A DNA stretch of 42,962 bases from DAOUGC01 sp034429695 (GTDB taxonomy: Bacteria; Chloroflexota; Anaerolineae; Anaerolineales; Anaerolineaceae): NCBI GenBank assembly GCA_034429695.1, contig DAOUGC010000235.1, forward strand, positions 1-42,962, given 5' to 3'. A program made the position numbers and the translations under genes. Shown piece after piece: positions 25,517-33,645 of this stretch. The notes beneath the pieces are model-generated. The model was not told the origin of the DNA and made no database searches. It saw only the letters and a list, made by a program, of their open reading frames with translations. Positions within the stretch are counted from its first letter, which is position 1; every line of letters starts with the position of its first letter.

Positions 25517-26437
25517 TTACACAGCGCACATATCCAGCAGATGCTGGTGATAACCCTGCTGAAACAGGGCATGGAAACGCTCAAGACCATGCTGCTGGCC
25601 CGGCAGGCAATGACCCAGGGCAGCCGTTAAACGGTCCGACTTCATAATCAGGTTGGGTGCACGCCGCGCCACCAGTTCGCCCGCCTTCCATGAAGTGGGT
25701 TCGATCAAGCTCTCATCCAGTCCAAACTGACGAGCCACCCGCAGACCAAACTCATACTTTGAGAGTGCTTCAGGGCTGAAGGTGTGATACAACCCGTGCA
25801 GGCGCAGATTGATCATTTCGAGCAGTACATCCACCAGGTCGTTGACTTCCAACGGGCAGAAAAATACATCCGTGAACCCTTTTACCGCTCTGCCCGCTGA
25901 TAGCGTATTGACAAAATACTCAGCCAGGCTGCGCTCACCGCGCAACGACCAGCCGTAGAAATTAACCCGCGCAATCAATGCTTCGGGGTTGGCGGTCATC
26001 ACGGTACGCTCACCCGCCACCTTGGTACGCGCATACTGGTTGATCGGGTTGGTCTGGTCATCTTCCACATAATCACCGCGCATACCGTCAAAGACAGCAT
26101 CGGTGGACAGGTGCAGCAGGTAAATGTTCTGGTGGGCTGTGGCACGCGCCAGCGCACCCGGCACCACCGAATTGATGTAAAAAGCTTGTTCCGGCTCTGA
26201 TTCACAAGCATCCACATTGGCGTAAGCAGCACAATTGATCACCACCTCAGGGCGGGTATCCATCAACAGGCGTTCAGCTTCGCCGGGCAGGCTGAGATCA
26301 ACCTGCAAAACGGTGAAGGGAGCATTCAACAGGGCATGCCTATTGACCACGGCAATCACTTCGTGCTCGTGGCAGGTTTGAAGCGCAAAGTTCAAACCCA
26401 GCAGCCCACTGGCTCCGGTCACCAGAAAACGCGTCAT
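25517..26437 (-). CDS. RmlD-like NAD-dependent sugar reductase (SDR)
   Basis: This 306-residue extended SDR resembles dTDP-4-dehydrorhamnose reductase. It has 'FLVTGASGLLGLNFA', 'VINCAAYANVDACESEPEQAF', 'HLSTDAVFDG' and Tyr/Lys in 'NQYARTKVAGE'. RmlD-type proteins reduce a 4-keto group of an activated 6-deoxy sugar. The ATG at 26437 is chosen because it overlaps the pseB stop (ATGA at 26434-26437) and starts directly at the Rossmann strand. The longer frame to 26572 would lie within pseB. It is directly after pseB, where PseC (aminotransferase) would be in a canonical pseudaminic acid operon, so it may reduce the PseB product instead. Confidence 0.88.
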   Translation of the reverse strand: MTRFLVTGASGLLGLNFALQTCHEHEVIAVVNRHALLNAPFTVLQVDLSLPGEAERLLMDTRPEVVINCAAYANVDACESEPEQAFYINSVVPGALARATAHQNIYLLHLSTDAVFDGMRGDYVEDDQTNPINQYARTKVAGERTVMTANPEALIARVNFYGWSLRGERSLAEYFVNTLSAGRAVKGFTDVFFCPLEVNDLVDVLLEMINLRLHGLYHTFSPEALSKYEFGLRVARQFGLDESLIEPTSWKAGELVARRAPNLIMKSDRLTAALGHCLPGQQHGLERFHALFQQGYHQHLLDMCAV

Positions 26438-27441
26438 ACCAGTTTCCCTTGCAGGTAAGCCTGTTCCAGCGGTGCGATGATCTGGCGCAGCGAGTCGCGA
26501 TCCAGCCATTGCGTGTTGGTGTTGCTGGTATAGCGGAAACCATCCGGCAATGGTTTGCCCATGGCTTCCCATTCACGCCCAAACCACAACGCCTCCGCTG
26601 GTTGAACAACAAACATATTTTCCAGCTCAACCGTGGTGCGAGCCTCATCCTCTGAGATCAGGGCTTCATGCAATTTCTCACCCGGGCGAATACCGATCAC
26701 GTCCACCTGGCAGTTGGGGGCGATTACTTCGGCCAGATCCAGAATATTCATGCTGGGGATTTTGGGAACAAACACTTCGCCGCCATGCATTTCTTCAATG
26801 CGGCCAATCACAAAGCGCACACCCTGCTCAAGCGAGATCCAGAAGCGTGTCATGCGATCATCGGTAACGGTGATTTTGCCCTTCTCACGCTGCTTGAGAA
26901 ACAGCGGAACAACGCTGCCGCGGCTGCCCACCACGTTGCCGTAGCGAACACAGGAGTAACGCGTGTGGGTTCCACCAGCGTAGGCATTGGACTGCACAAA
27001 CAGCTTCTCAGCCGCCAGCTTGGTGGCGCCGTACAGGTTGACGGGGTTGACCGCCTTGTCAGTGGAGAGCGCCAGCACACGTGAGACGCCGGCATCCAGC
27101 GCCGCTTCGATCACGTTGCTGCTGCCCAGAATGTTGGTCTTGATGGCTTCCATGGGGTTGTACTCGCAAGCCGGCACCTGCTTGAGGGCTGCGGCATGAA
27201 CCACAATATCAACCCCCTTCAGCGCACGCTGCATGCGCGACAGATCGCGCACATCACCAATGAAGTAGCGCAGTGATGGATGGTCATATCCGGCGGCGCG
27301 CATCTCGTGCTGTTTGAGTTCATCGCGGCTGTAAACGATGATCTTCGCCGGATGGACTTCATTCAACATGATCTCGATGAATTTCTTTCCAAAAGATCCG
27401 GTTCCACCGGTTACCAGCACCACTTTGTCATTCCAGTTCAT
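26434..27441 (-). CDS. pseB: UDP-GlcNAc 4,6-dehydratase (inverting), PseB-like
   Basis: These 335 residues match the PseB pattern closely: 'VLVTGGTGSFGKKFIE', 'IIVYSRDELKQHEM', 'HAAALKQVPACEYNPMEAIK', catalytic 'STDKAVNPVNLYGATK', 'VRYGNVVGSRGSVVP' and the end 'YTSNTNTQWLDRDSL'. PseB converts UDP-GlcNAc to the 4-keto-6-deoxy-L-arabino sugar, the first step of pseudaminic acid synthesis and of related L-amino-sugar routes. Asp, Lys and Tyr of the active site are present. GAGG precedes the ATG. The downstream partner is an RmlD-like reductase, not a PseC aminotransferase, so the product may not be pseudaminic acid. It starts 43 bp after the stop of the methyltransferase gene. Confidence 0.93.
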   Translation of the reverse strand: MNWNDKVVLVTGGTGSFGKKFIEIMLNEVHPAKIIVYSRDELKQHEMRAAGYDHPSLRYFIGDVRDLSRMQRALKGVDIVVHAAALKQVPACEYNPMEAIKTNILGSSNVIEAALDAGVSRVLALSTDKAVNPVNLYGATKLAAEKLFVQSNAYAGGTHTRYSCVRYGNVVGSRGSVVPLFLKQREKGKITVTDDRMTRFWISLEQGVRFVIGRIEEMHGGEVFVPKIPSMNILDLAEVIAPNCQVDVIGIRPGEKLHEALISEDEARTTVELENMFVVQPAEALWFGREWEAMGKPLPDGFRYTSNTNTQWLDRDSLRQIIAPLEQAYLQGKLV

Positions 27442-27484
27442 AGTGACCTCGGTTTAATAATGTTCAGAGCTGTAATGTAAGGCT

Positions 27485-28342
27485 TCAGGGTTTTCGAATG
27501 ACCACCATCGGATACTGACCATTTTCGCCCATCCAGCGTGGAAAGCGTTCCTCAAGCCAGAACAACAGGCGCAGGAACAACCGCCCGCCCGTGATGCGGT
27601 GCACCAGGGCGCGCAGAAATCGCACATTCACGCTGCGCCAGACATAGATTTCAAGGTTCATTTTGCTGCCGATCTTCTCACGCAGCCACGATGCATCCAG
27701 CTTTTGAATATACGTGCCAGTTGGAGCGGTCTGGCGCTTGGCTGTCTGTTTCCCGGCAGGCGCGGTTTCCTTGCCGCGCAGACGCGCCACCCAACGGCCA
27801 AACGTCTCAGCCAGACGCACCAGCCATGTGCTGGATTTCATCAACGGGGATTCCGTCCAACCATTCACCACCACAGCCGAGCGGCCATCCGCAAGCACAC
27901 GATGGAACTCATCGTACGCGCGCGGCTGATCCTCCAGCGGCAGATGATGCAGGGTGTGAAGCGACACCACCCCATCGAACGCGCCGTCGGCAAATGGCAG
28001 GCGGGACACATCGGCCACCACGTACATGCCGTGATCCCCCAGCCGCCGGCGGGCTTCCTGCAGCGCCACAATCGACAGGTCAGCGCACACACGCTGCTGA
28101 TAACCCTGCGAGTAGGTTTGATATTCCGGATACTGCACCGGCCCTGAACCGGCGTCCAGCATCAAGTCGCCGGTGGGCAGCAGATGGCGATTGACACGCA
28201 AATGACAACGGTGAATATACTCGGCAGAAACCGGGCGCAGATCTTCGTAGCGGGCGTTCTGGTATTGGTTGTCTCCAACCAGTTGCCAGCCCACCTGGTC
28301 GTAAAACTCGCGCACCTGATTCTTCACGTCGGTTTGCGCCAT
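27485..28342 (-). CDS. Class I SAM-dependent methyltransferase
   Basis: This 285-residue protein has the SAM-binding motif 'LMLDAGSGPVQYPEY', motif II 'CADLSIVALQEARRRL', 'VVADVSRLPFADGAFDGVVSLHTLHH' and 'EFHRVLADG'. This is the Methyltransf_11 fold. The C-terminal part contains a basic patch and a hydrophobic helix region ('RLFLRLLFWLEERFP'). GGAGG lies eight bases upstream of the ATG, and the gap to the upstream gene is 3 bp. It likely methylates a sugar or a lipid-linked glycan; the acceptor is unknown. Terminal methylation is one known way to stop chain growth in ABC-exported glycans, but there is no direct evidence here. Confidence 0.9.
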   Translation of the reverse strand: MAQTDVKNQVREFYDQVGWQLVGDNQYQNARYEDLRPVSAEYIHRCHLRVNRHLLPTGDLMLDAGSGPVQYPEYQTYSQGYQQRVCADLSIVALQEARRRLGDHGMYVVADVSRLPFADGAFDGVVSLHTLHHLPLEDQPRAYDEFHRVLADGRSAVVVNGWTESPLMKSSTWLVRLAETFGRWVARLRGKETAPAGKQTAKRQTAPTGTYIQKLDASWLREKIGSKMNLEIYVWRSVNVRFLRALVHRITGGRLFLRLLFWLEERFPRWMGENGQYPMVVIRKP

Positions 28343-28345
28343 GGA

Positions 28346-29956
28346 CTAGTCCTCCACCTGGCTCCAGTCCAGCGTTTCGCCGGCCAGGTAGCGGAAAGTG
28401 GCTTCGTACTGGGTCCTGCCTTCGTCGCTCAACACGCTGCTCAATGGACGAGCCTTGTAATCCTCCCACATGCGCACCAGATGCCACGGGAAGGGTCGCG
28501 GGAACTCAAAGAAGAAGCGGTAGGCGTAATGCCATGCGCGCTGCACCTGTTCGCGGTTCAGGCGGTGACTGGCGGGGTTCTCAAGGATCTGTCCCAGAAT
28601 TTTGAAGTAAGACACCCATGAGTCGGGGTCAATGGTAAAGCCGCGGTGACGGTAATGGGTCATTCCAGACACGATCACCGGCAAGCCGCTCATTGCCATC
28701 TCCAGGCCCACCGTGGTGGTATACACCAGGCCCAGGTCGGCCACTTCGATTAAGTCATAAGTGTTGAGTTTGTCTTTGGGACCAATCAGGCGAATGTGCT
28801 CAGGCAAAACCGGCAGCACGTTCTTCACCACATCCACCATCGAAAGGCCGTGGGTAAGCACCTCACCCGGGTGTACGCGGATCACAAACTGGATCTCAGG
28901 GCGGCCGGCAAAGTACTGCACCGTGCGCTGGATCCATTCGGCCATGCTCTTGGAGTAGATCTGGCGCCCCAGCGTCAGGCTGTCGCCAAGCACATTGGTT
29001 GCCAGCAGCACCACTGGGCGCTGATCCAGTCCGAGCGCCGCGCGGGCTTTTTCGCCGCCCTCAGCCGGGGTATCCTGCCACAAGCGGGCAAAATTCTCCC
29101 ACATGGAGGCGCGCTGGCGGGCAACAAACAGCGAACGCAAACGCTCCATCTGCGCATCAGTCAGGGGTGTGTTCTGGCGCTCCTTCCACAAGGCGTCGGT
29201 TTCCTGCCGCATGACCTCGGCATCCTGCGCCAGCCAGATGCGCTGACGTTGATCGCCGAATTCATAGGTGACCACCGGTATCTTCAAGAAGCGCGCCACC
29301 CGGTAAACCACACCCAGTTCCTGGATGGTTCCGTTTGGCACGATCACCAGATCGGGCTTGTTGCCCTGCATCCATGTCAATGCGGTACGGGCGGCTTCCT
29401 GATTGCGTTCCTTGCGCAGCTTGTAGATGTCACTTTCCACGTCAACATCTTCCACCTGCAGGGTGTACTGCGTGTCATAGGTGGTCACCAGGTCAATTGC
29501 CTGGCGCAACCCTTCCGGCAGGGGGCGGTAAACGGTGTGAACGTTCAGGAACGGCACGATGTTGACCATCGGCTCCATCTGGGTCAACAACTTGCGAGCG
29601 TATGCATTCTGGCGGCGAATATCAAAGCGATTGATCGGCGATTGCCACTCCGCATACGGCAGATAGCCCAGTGTCACCTTGTTGCCCTGCGAAGCCAGGG
29701 TCAACCCCAGCAGACTGGCATGTTCAATCCAGTAGTGCAGGGTGGCGAAGATGAAAATATGTTTGCCGGTGGAGGTTGGTGCGGCAAACTGTTTTGCCTG
29801 CGCCAACATGCCTGGCATTTCTGCCTGCAGATGCTTCAGCGAAAAACGGCTTTGAATGGGCTTGCCCCGCTGGCGAACCAGCCAGTAAAGCTCAGCCGTA
29901 AAAGGGATCTGCCCCAACAGATTCTTGATGCCTTCTTTTCTTGATACAGTCATCAC
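28346..29956 (-). CDS. Capsule polysaccharide synthesis-like GT-B protein
   Basis: This 536-residue protein has 'FVIRVHPGEVLTHG' and 'LGLVYTTTVGLEMAMSGLPVIVSG' in its C-terminal half. These R-x-H-P and T-T-V-G-L-E motifs match the 8468-10087 protein. The N-terminal half contains 'KHIFIFATLHYWIEHASLLGLTLAS' and a possible GT-B N-terminal domain. Its start overlaps the stop of the ABC ATPase gene (ATGA at 29953-29956), so it is coupled to export. It may transfer a residue from a CMP- or nucleotide-activated donor. A similar role as a capsule-type (KpsS/KpsC-like) enzyme is possible, but the family is broad. Confidence 0.78.
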   Translation of the reverse strand: MMTVSRKEGIKNLLGQIPFTAELYWLVRQRGKPIQSRFSLKHLQAEMPGMLAQAKQFAAPTSTGKHIFIFATLHYWIEHASLLGLTLASQGNKVTLGYLPYAEWQSPINRFDIRRQNAYARKLLTQMEPMVNIVPFLNVHTVYRPLPEGLRQAIDLVTTYDTQYTLQVEDVDVESDIYKLRKERNQEAARTALTWMQGNKPDLVIVPNGTIQELGVVYRVARFLKIPVVTYEFGDQRQRIWLAQDAEVMRQETDALWKERQNTPLTDAQMERLRSLFVARQRASMWENFARLWQDTPAEGGEKARAALGLDQRPVVLLATNVLGDSLTLGRQIYSKSMAEWIQRTVQYFAGRPEIQFVIRVHPGEVLTHGLSMVDVVKNVLPVLPEHIRLIGPKDKLNTYDLIEVADLGLVYTTTVGLEMAMSGLPVIVSGMTHYRHRGFTIDPDSWVSYFKILGQILENPASHRLNREQVQRAWHYAYRFFFEFPRPFPWHLVRMWEDYKARPLSSVLSDEGRTQYEATFRYLAGETLDWSQVED

Positions 29957-31209
29957 TTCACCGCCTCAATTGTCCATTCCAGTCGCGGTCTTACCGACCC
30001 CAAGCGCGGTTCAACCCAATGGGTTCCCGGGGCGCCGGCGCCATCAACATTGAAAACCAATGCCTGCTCGTCTTGAAAATAACGACGAACCCGAAAAGAA
30101 CTTGCGTTTACACCGATCACAAAGCGGCCTTCATTGAGCAGGTCAGCCGGGATGGTGCAGCGGCTGATATACCTGCCGGGTAGACGTTGCGAAAAGCGCT
30201 CATACTCTTCCGGCTGATCGGTGTCAAACGATGTAAAAATGTATTCACCCCTGGTGCTCATCAAGTAAATACCCACGCGCAGCGCGTGGATGGGTCCGCT
30301 CAATTCGTATTCCATCTCAAGATGGAACGGCTCGGTGGATCGCACTGAATCTGCAATCTGCCCGCGCGGGTTGAGCACCCGCACGGCAATGGGTTTGAAC
30401 GGCGCTGCAGAAGATGGTATTTCATCCTCATGCCATGTGCGCTGACCCTCCTGCGAGAAACCACGGGAAAGGTAATAATCCACCGCCTCAGCAGTCGGCG
30501 CGCGCATGGCCAGATGGCCCTTTTCCATCACAATTGATTCCTCGGTCAGGCGCAACACAGCCGACATATTGTGGCTGACAAACAACACCGTGCGCCCCTG
30601 CTGGGCCACATCAGACATCTTGCCCAGACACTTGCGCTGAAACTCAGCGTCGCCCACCGCCAGCACTTCATCCACAACCAGGATCTCCGGTTCCAGATGG
30701 GCTGCCACGGCAAACGCCAGGCGCAGGTACATGCCACTGGAATAGCGTTTGACCGGCGTGTCAATGAACTGCTCGACCTCAGAGAAGGCCACAATTTCAT
30801 CGAACTTGCGCTCGATCTCCTGGCGCTTCATGCTCAGAATGGCCCCATTGAGATAGATATTCTCTCGCCCGGTTAATTCGGGATGAAAACCCGTTCCCAC
30901 CTCAAGCAGTGACCCCACCCTGCCAGTGATCAATGCGCTGCCTTCGGTGGGTTCGGTAACGCGCGAAAGAATCTTCAACAGGGTGGATTTCCCCGCCCCA
31001 TTACGCCCGATTACACCCAGCACCTGGCCCTGGCAAACATCAAAGGAGACATCCTTCAATGCCCAGAAAGTCTCTCTTCCGGCTGGCTGATGGTTGCCGT
31101 TCAACCGGTCTGAAATGGTCTCGCGCAGGGTGCGATAATTACCCACCACAGCGCCCAGCCGGTACTGTTTTCCGAGGTTTTCCACGTGGATGGCGAGTTG
31201 ATTACTCAT
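29953..31209 (-). CDS. wzt: ABC transporter ATP-binding protein, Wzt-like with C-terminal substrate domain
   Basis: The ATPase domain spans residues 1-240: Walker A 'GRNGAGKST', the signature 'YSSGMYLRLAFAVA', Walker B 'ILVVDEVLAVGD' and the switch His in 'VLFVSHNMSAV'. Residues 260-418 form a beta-rich extension of the Wzt C-terminal type. In O-antigen ABC exporters this domain recognises the chain-end modification. The partner permease gene lies 5 bp upstream. Together they should move a finished lipid-linked polysaccharide across the inner membrane. A transporter of this type exports the whole chain, so the chain must be completed in the cytoplasm. Confidence 0.95.
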   Translation of the reverse strand: MSNQLAIHVENLGKQYRLGAVVGNYRTLRETISDRLNGNHQPAGRETFWALKDVSFDVCQGQVLGVIGRNGAGKSTLLKILSRVTEPTEGSALITGRVGSLLEVGTGFHPELTGRENIYLNGAILSMKRQEIERKFDEIVAFSEVEQFIDTPVKRYSSGMYLRLAFAVAAHLEPEILVVDEVLAVGDAEFQRKCLGKMSDVAQQGRTVLFVSHNMSAVLRLTEESIVMEKGHLAMRAPTAEAVDYYLSRGFSQEGQRTWHEDEIPSSAAPFKPIAVRVLNPRGQIADSVRSTEPFHLEMEYELSGPIHALRVGIYLMSTRGEYIFTSFDTDQPEEYERFSQRLPGRYISRCTIPADLLNEGRFVIGVNASSFRVRRYFQDEQALVFNVDGAGAPGTHWVEPRLGSVRPRLEWTIEAVK

Positions 31210-31214
31210 AGATG

Positions 31215-32066
31215 CTAAACCATGTCCGCAAAGATGCGTTCCATGCGCCTGAAATAAAACAGGCCGCTGATCAGAACCACCACTGAAACCACAATTGAGA
31301 GCGTCAAGGACAGCCCGGGTTGCCCGGCATCAGAACCGAGCAGCGCCCAGCGGAAGCCGTTGACCACACCCACCATCGGGTTTAATGAATACAGCACCTG
31401 CAGGAATTGCGGTGCTTTTTCGCTAACCAGGGTGGCGCCGTAGGCGATTGGGGTGATGAACATCCAGAACTGTGACAGGAACGGGGTCACATAACCAATG
31501 TCGCGGTATAACACGTTGAGAGCAGACAGCCACAACCCCACCCCCAAAGCCGTCACCAGCGTCAGCAACAGGTAAAGCGGCAGGGTCCACACGTTGCCGG
31601 TCAGCGGGATGCGGTAATAAATCATCATGCCAATCAGGATGATGAAGGCGATGAAGAAATCCACCACCCCGGCCAGGATGGAAGACAACGGCAGGATCAG
31701 GCGCGGGAAATACACCTTGGTGACCATGTTTGAATTCACCACCAGCGAACGGCTGGCTACGGTGAGCGCTGTGGCAAACAACTCCCACGGCAACAGCCCC
31801 GCATAGGCAAAGATCGGGTAGGGCAATCCGTCTGAGGGAACCCCTGCCAGCTCGCCAAAAAAGATGCTGAAAACGACCATGGTCAACAGCGGGCGAAGGA
31901 TTGCCCACGCCGCGCCGAGCAAGGTCTGTTTGTAACGCACCTTGAGGTCGCGCCAGGTGAGGAAGTAGATCAACTCGCGGTAGACCCACAGGTCGCGCAG
32001 GTTTAAAGCCGACAGGCCGCGGCTTGGGCGGATGAGGATGGTCGAATTGTCAGTACGAGCGGTCAT
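31215..32066 (-). CDS. wzm: ABC transporter permease, Wzm-like
   Basis: This 283-residue membrane protein has six hydrophobic segments in the ABC-2 layout. 'LIYFLTWRDLKVRYKQTLLGAAWA' is the amphipathic interface helix typical of polysaccharide exporters. 'SNMVTKVYFPRLILPLSSI' and 'YRDIGYVTPFLSQFWMFITPIAY' follow as in TagG/Wzm/KpsM permeases. It is co-transcribed with the ATPase (5 bp gap). It should form a dimer that exports the lipid-linked glycan. The upstream gap to the epimerase gene is 51 bp. Confidence 0.95.
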   Translation of the reverse strand: MTARTDNSTILIRPSRGLSALNLRDLWVYRELIYFLTWRDLKVRYKQTLLGAAWAILRPLLTMVVFSIFFGELAGVPSDGLPYPIFAYAGLLPWELFATALTVASRSLVVNSNMVTKVYFPRLILPLSSILAGVVDFFIAFIILIGMMIYYRIPLTGNVWTLPLYLLLTLVTALGVGLWLSALNVLYRDIGYVTPFLSQFWMFITPIAYGATLVSEKAPQFLQVLYSLNPMVGVVNGFRWALLGSDAGQPGLSLTLSIVVSVVVLISGLFYFRRMERIFADMV

Positions 32067-32117
32067 TCAGAAACCATTTCCAGCCGGGCAGGCGAAACTG
32101 CCGGGCGAAGGTTTGTT

Positions 32118-33068
32118 TTAACCAGCGCGATTCAGGCGGTACCACTCAATGGTGTTACGCAGGCCTTCTTCAAAATTGACTTTGGCGCGGAAACCAAAGC
32201 GCTCAAAAGCGCGGCGTGTATCCAGCGCGCGGCGCGGCTGGCCATTCGGCTTGGTGGTGTCCCACACCAACCGGCCTTCAAAACCGGTCAGGCGCGCAAT
32301 TGTTTCTGCCAGATCCTTGATCGAAATCTCATACCCTGAACCCAGGTTGACCGGGTCGGGGTCGCTGTAAGATTCAGAAGCCATGACAATGCCATCCGCG
32401 GCATCTTCCACGTACAAAAATTCGCGGGTCGGCGAGCCGTCACCCCACACCACAATCTCCTTGTCGCCCGCGTCCTGGGCTTCCAGGCACTTGCGGATCA
32501 GGGCGGGGATGACGTGCGAAGAACGCGGATTGAAGTTATCTCCTGGACCATACAGGTTGACCGGCAGCAGGAAAATGGCGTCATAACCGTACTGTTGACG
32601 ATAAGCCTGCGCCTGCACCAGCAGCATCTTCTTTGCCAGTCCGTAAGGGGCGTTGGTCTCCTCAGGATAACCGTTCCAGATGTCATCCTCGCTGAAGGGC
32701 ACTGGTGTAAATTTTGGGTAGGCGCACACCGTGCCGATGGCAACAAACTTGCCCACACCGCGTTTCCAGGCTTCGTGCATCAACTGAACACCCATCATCA
32801 GGTTGTCGTAAAAGAACTCGGCCGGGTGTTCGCGATTGGCGCCAATGCCGCCGACATGTGCAGCCAGGTGAATAATCACATCCGGTCTGGCATCGTCCAG
32901 CACCTGCTTCACGCCCTGAGGATCCACCAGATTGTATTTATCTATGGTCGGGATGAAGATTTCTGTTGCGCCGCGCTGGCGGAGTTTGTCCACGACAACA
33001 CGCCCGAGAAAACCGGCGCCGCCGGTAACGCACACTCGTTTGTTCGTCCAGAAAGTCTGGGTATCCAT
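32118..33068 (-). CDS. fcl: GDP-L-fucose synthase-like enzyme
   Basis: This 316-residue extended SDR has 'VCVTGGAGFLGRVVV', the GDP-fucose synthase segment 'AAHVGGIGANREHPAEFF', catalytic Cys in 'GTVCAYPKF' and Tyr/Lys in 'YGLAKK', and the His in 'RSSHVIPALI'. This matches Fcl, which epimerises and reduces GDP-4-keto-6-deoxymannose to GDP-L-fucose. The Ser before the catalytic Cys in E. coli (GSSC) is Thr-Val here (GTVC). No gmd gene (GDP-mannose dehydratase) is in the window, so either it lies elsewhere or the enzyme works on another sugar. It starts 19 bp after the regulator stop. Confidence 0.88.
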   Translation of the reverse strand: MDTQTFWTNKRVCVTGGAGFLGRVVVDKLRQRGATEIFIPTIDKYNLVDPQGVKQVLDDARPDVIIHLAAHVGGIGANREHPAEFFYDNLMMGVQLMHEAWKRGVGKFVAIGTVCAYPKFTPVPFSEDDIWNGYPEETNAPYGLAKKMLLVQAQAYRQQYGYDAIFLLPVNLYGPGDNFNPRSSHVIPALIRKCLEAQDAGDKEIVVWGDGSPTREFLYVEDAADGIVMASESYSDPDPVNLGSGYEISIKDLAETIARLTGFEGRLVWDTTKPNGQPRRALDTRRAFERFGFRAKVNFEEGLRNTIEWYRLNRAG

Positions 33069-33087
33069 CCTGCTGCGTCTCCGTAAG

Positions 33088-33615
33088 TTAATCTAACCCA
33101 TCAGCTTGCTGAGGGTCATGTTCTGATGTGATAAAATCCGGCTCCCCCACCGGACTCCAGTCAACCACCACCTTTAACCCGATAATTTCAAGGGCGGGCG
33201 CATGCCCATCCTCAACAACCAGGACATCATGTTCCAGACAGGTTAGTTTACAAATATCGGCCACGTCCCCCAGGGCCTGAACACGCACCGAGCGATACCC
33301 GGCTCGTTTGATCAGCGTAATTGCATCGGCTGCCCGCTGGCGCACCAGACGGTACATATTGAACGAGGTTTGGATGTAGTCCAGCGCCAGTCTGGCGCGC
33401 AGCGATATGCCTTCGGGGGTGATTAGGTAGCGCAGCTTTCGTCGTTCGATGCGCCGCACCTTCAGATACCCCTTTGAAATCATCCGCTTCAGGTGCCAGT
33501 TGATGGTGCCAACAGCCACTCCGAGCTGGTCCGCCAGTGAGGCCTGGGTGGCATCCGGGTTTTGCTCTATGCATTCCAGAATGATCAGGTCTCGATTGCG
33601 TGAAGTTGTTGCCAT
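33088..33615 (-). CDS. Winged-helix transcriptional regulator of the operon
   Basis: This 175-residue protein has an N-terminal winged helix-turn-helix ('NPDATQASLADQLGVAVGTI', 'NWHLKRMISKGYLKVRR', then a 'RYLITPEG' wing), like regulators found at the start of exopolysaccharide operons. Residues 95-175 form a second small domain with 'GYRSVRVQALGDVADICK' and 'HDVLVVEDG', possibly a ligand- or nucleotide-binding fold. AAGGG eight bases upstream supports the ATG at 33615; a GTG at 33624 is an alternative. It is the first gene after the promoter at 33646-33674, so it can control itself and all following genes. Ligand and target site are unknown. Confidence 0.85.
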   Translation of the reverse strand: MATTSRNRDLIILECIEQNPDATQASLADQLGVAVGTINWHLKRMISKGYLKVRRIERRKLRYLITPEGISLRARLALDYIQTSFNMYRLVRQRAADAITLIKRAGYRSVRVQALGDVADICKLTCLEHDVLVVEDGHAPALEIIGLKVVVDWSPVGEPDFITSEHDPQQADGLD

Positions 33616-33625
33616 GAAAAGCACC

Positions 33626-33641
33626 CTTCAATTTTCAATTT
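33626..33641 (-). promoter_or_regulatory. Direct repeat near the operon transcription start, possible operator
   Basis: On the - strand the motif AAAATTG occurs twice in tandem (AAAATTGAAAATTG) directly at the expected start of transcription. A TTCGAA palindrome lies beside it at 33641-33646. Such a site between the -10 box and the regulator's start codon could be bound by the regulator encoded next to it. This is inference from position. Confidence 0.35.
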
Positions 33642-33645
33642 TCGA

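Noticed and set aside
28796..29944. Long + strand open frame (382 codons)
   Set aside because: It lies fully antisense to the GT-B gene at 28346-29956, is rich in His/Gln and has no recognisable motifs or ribosome site.
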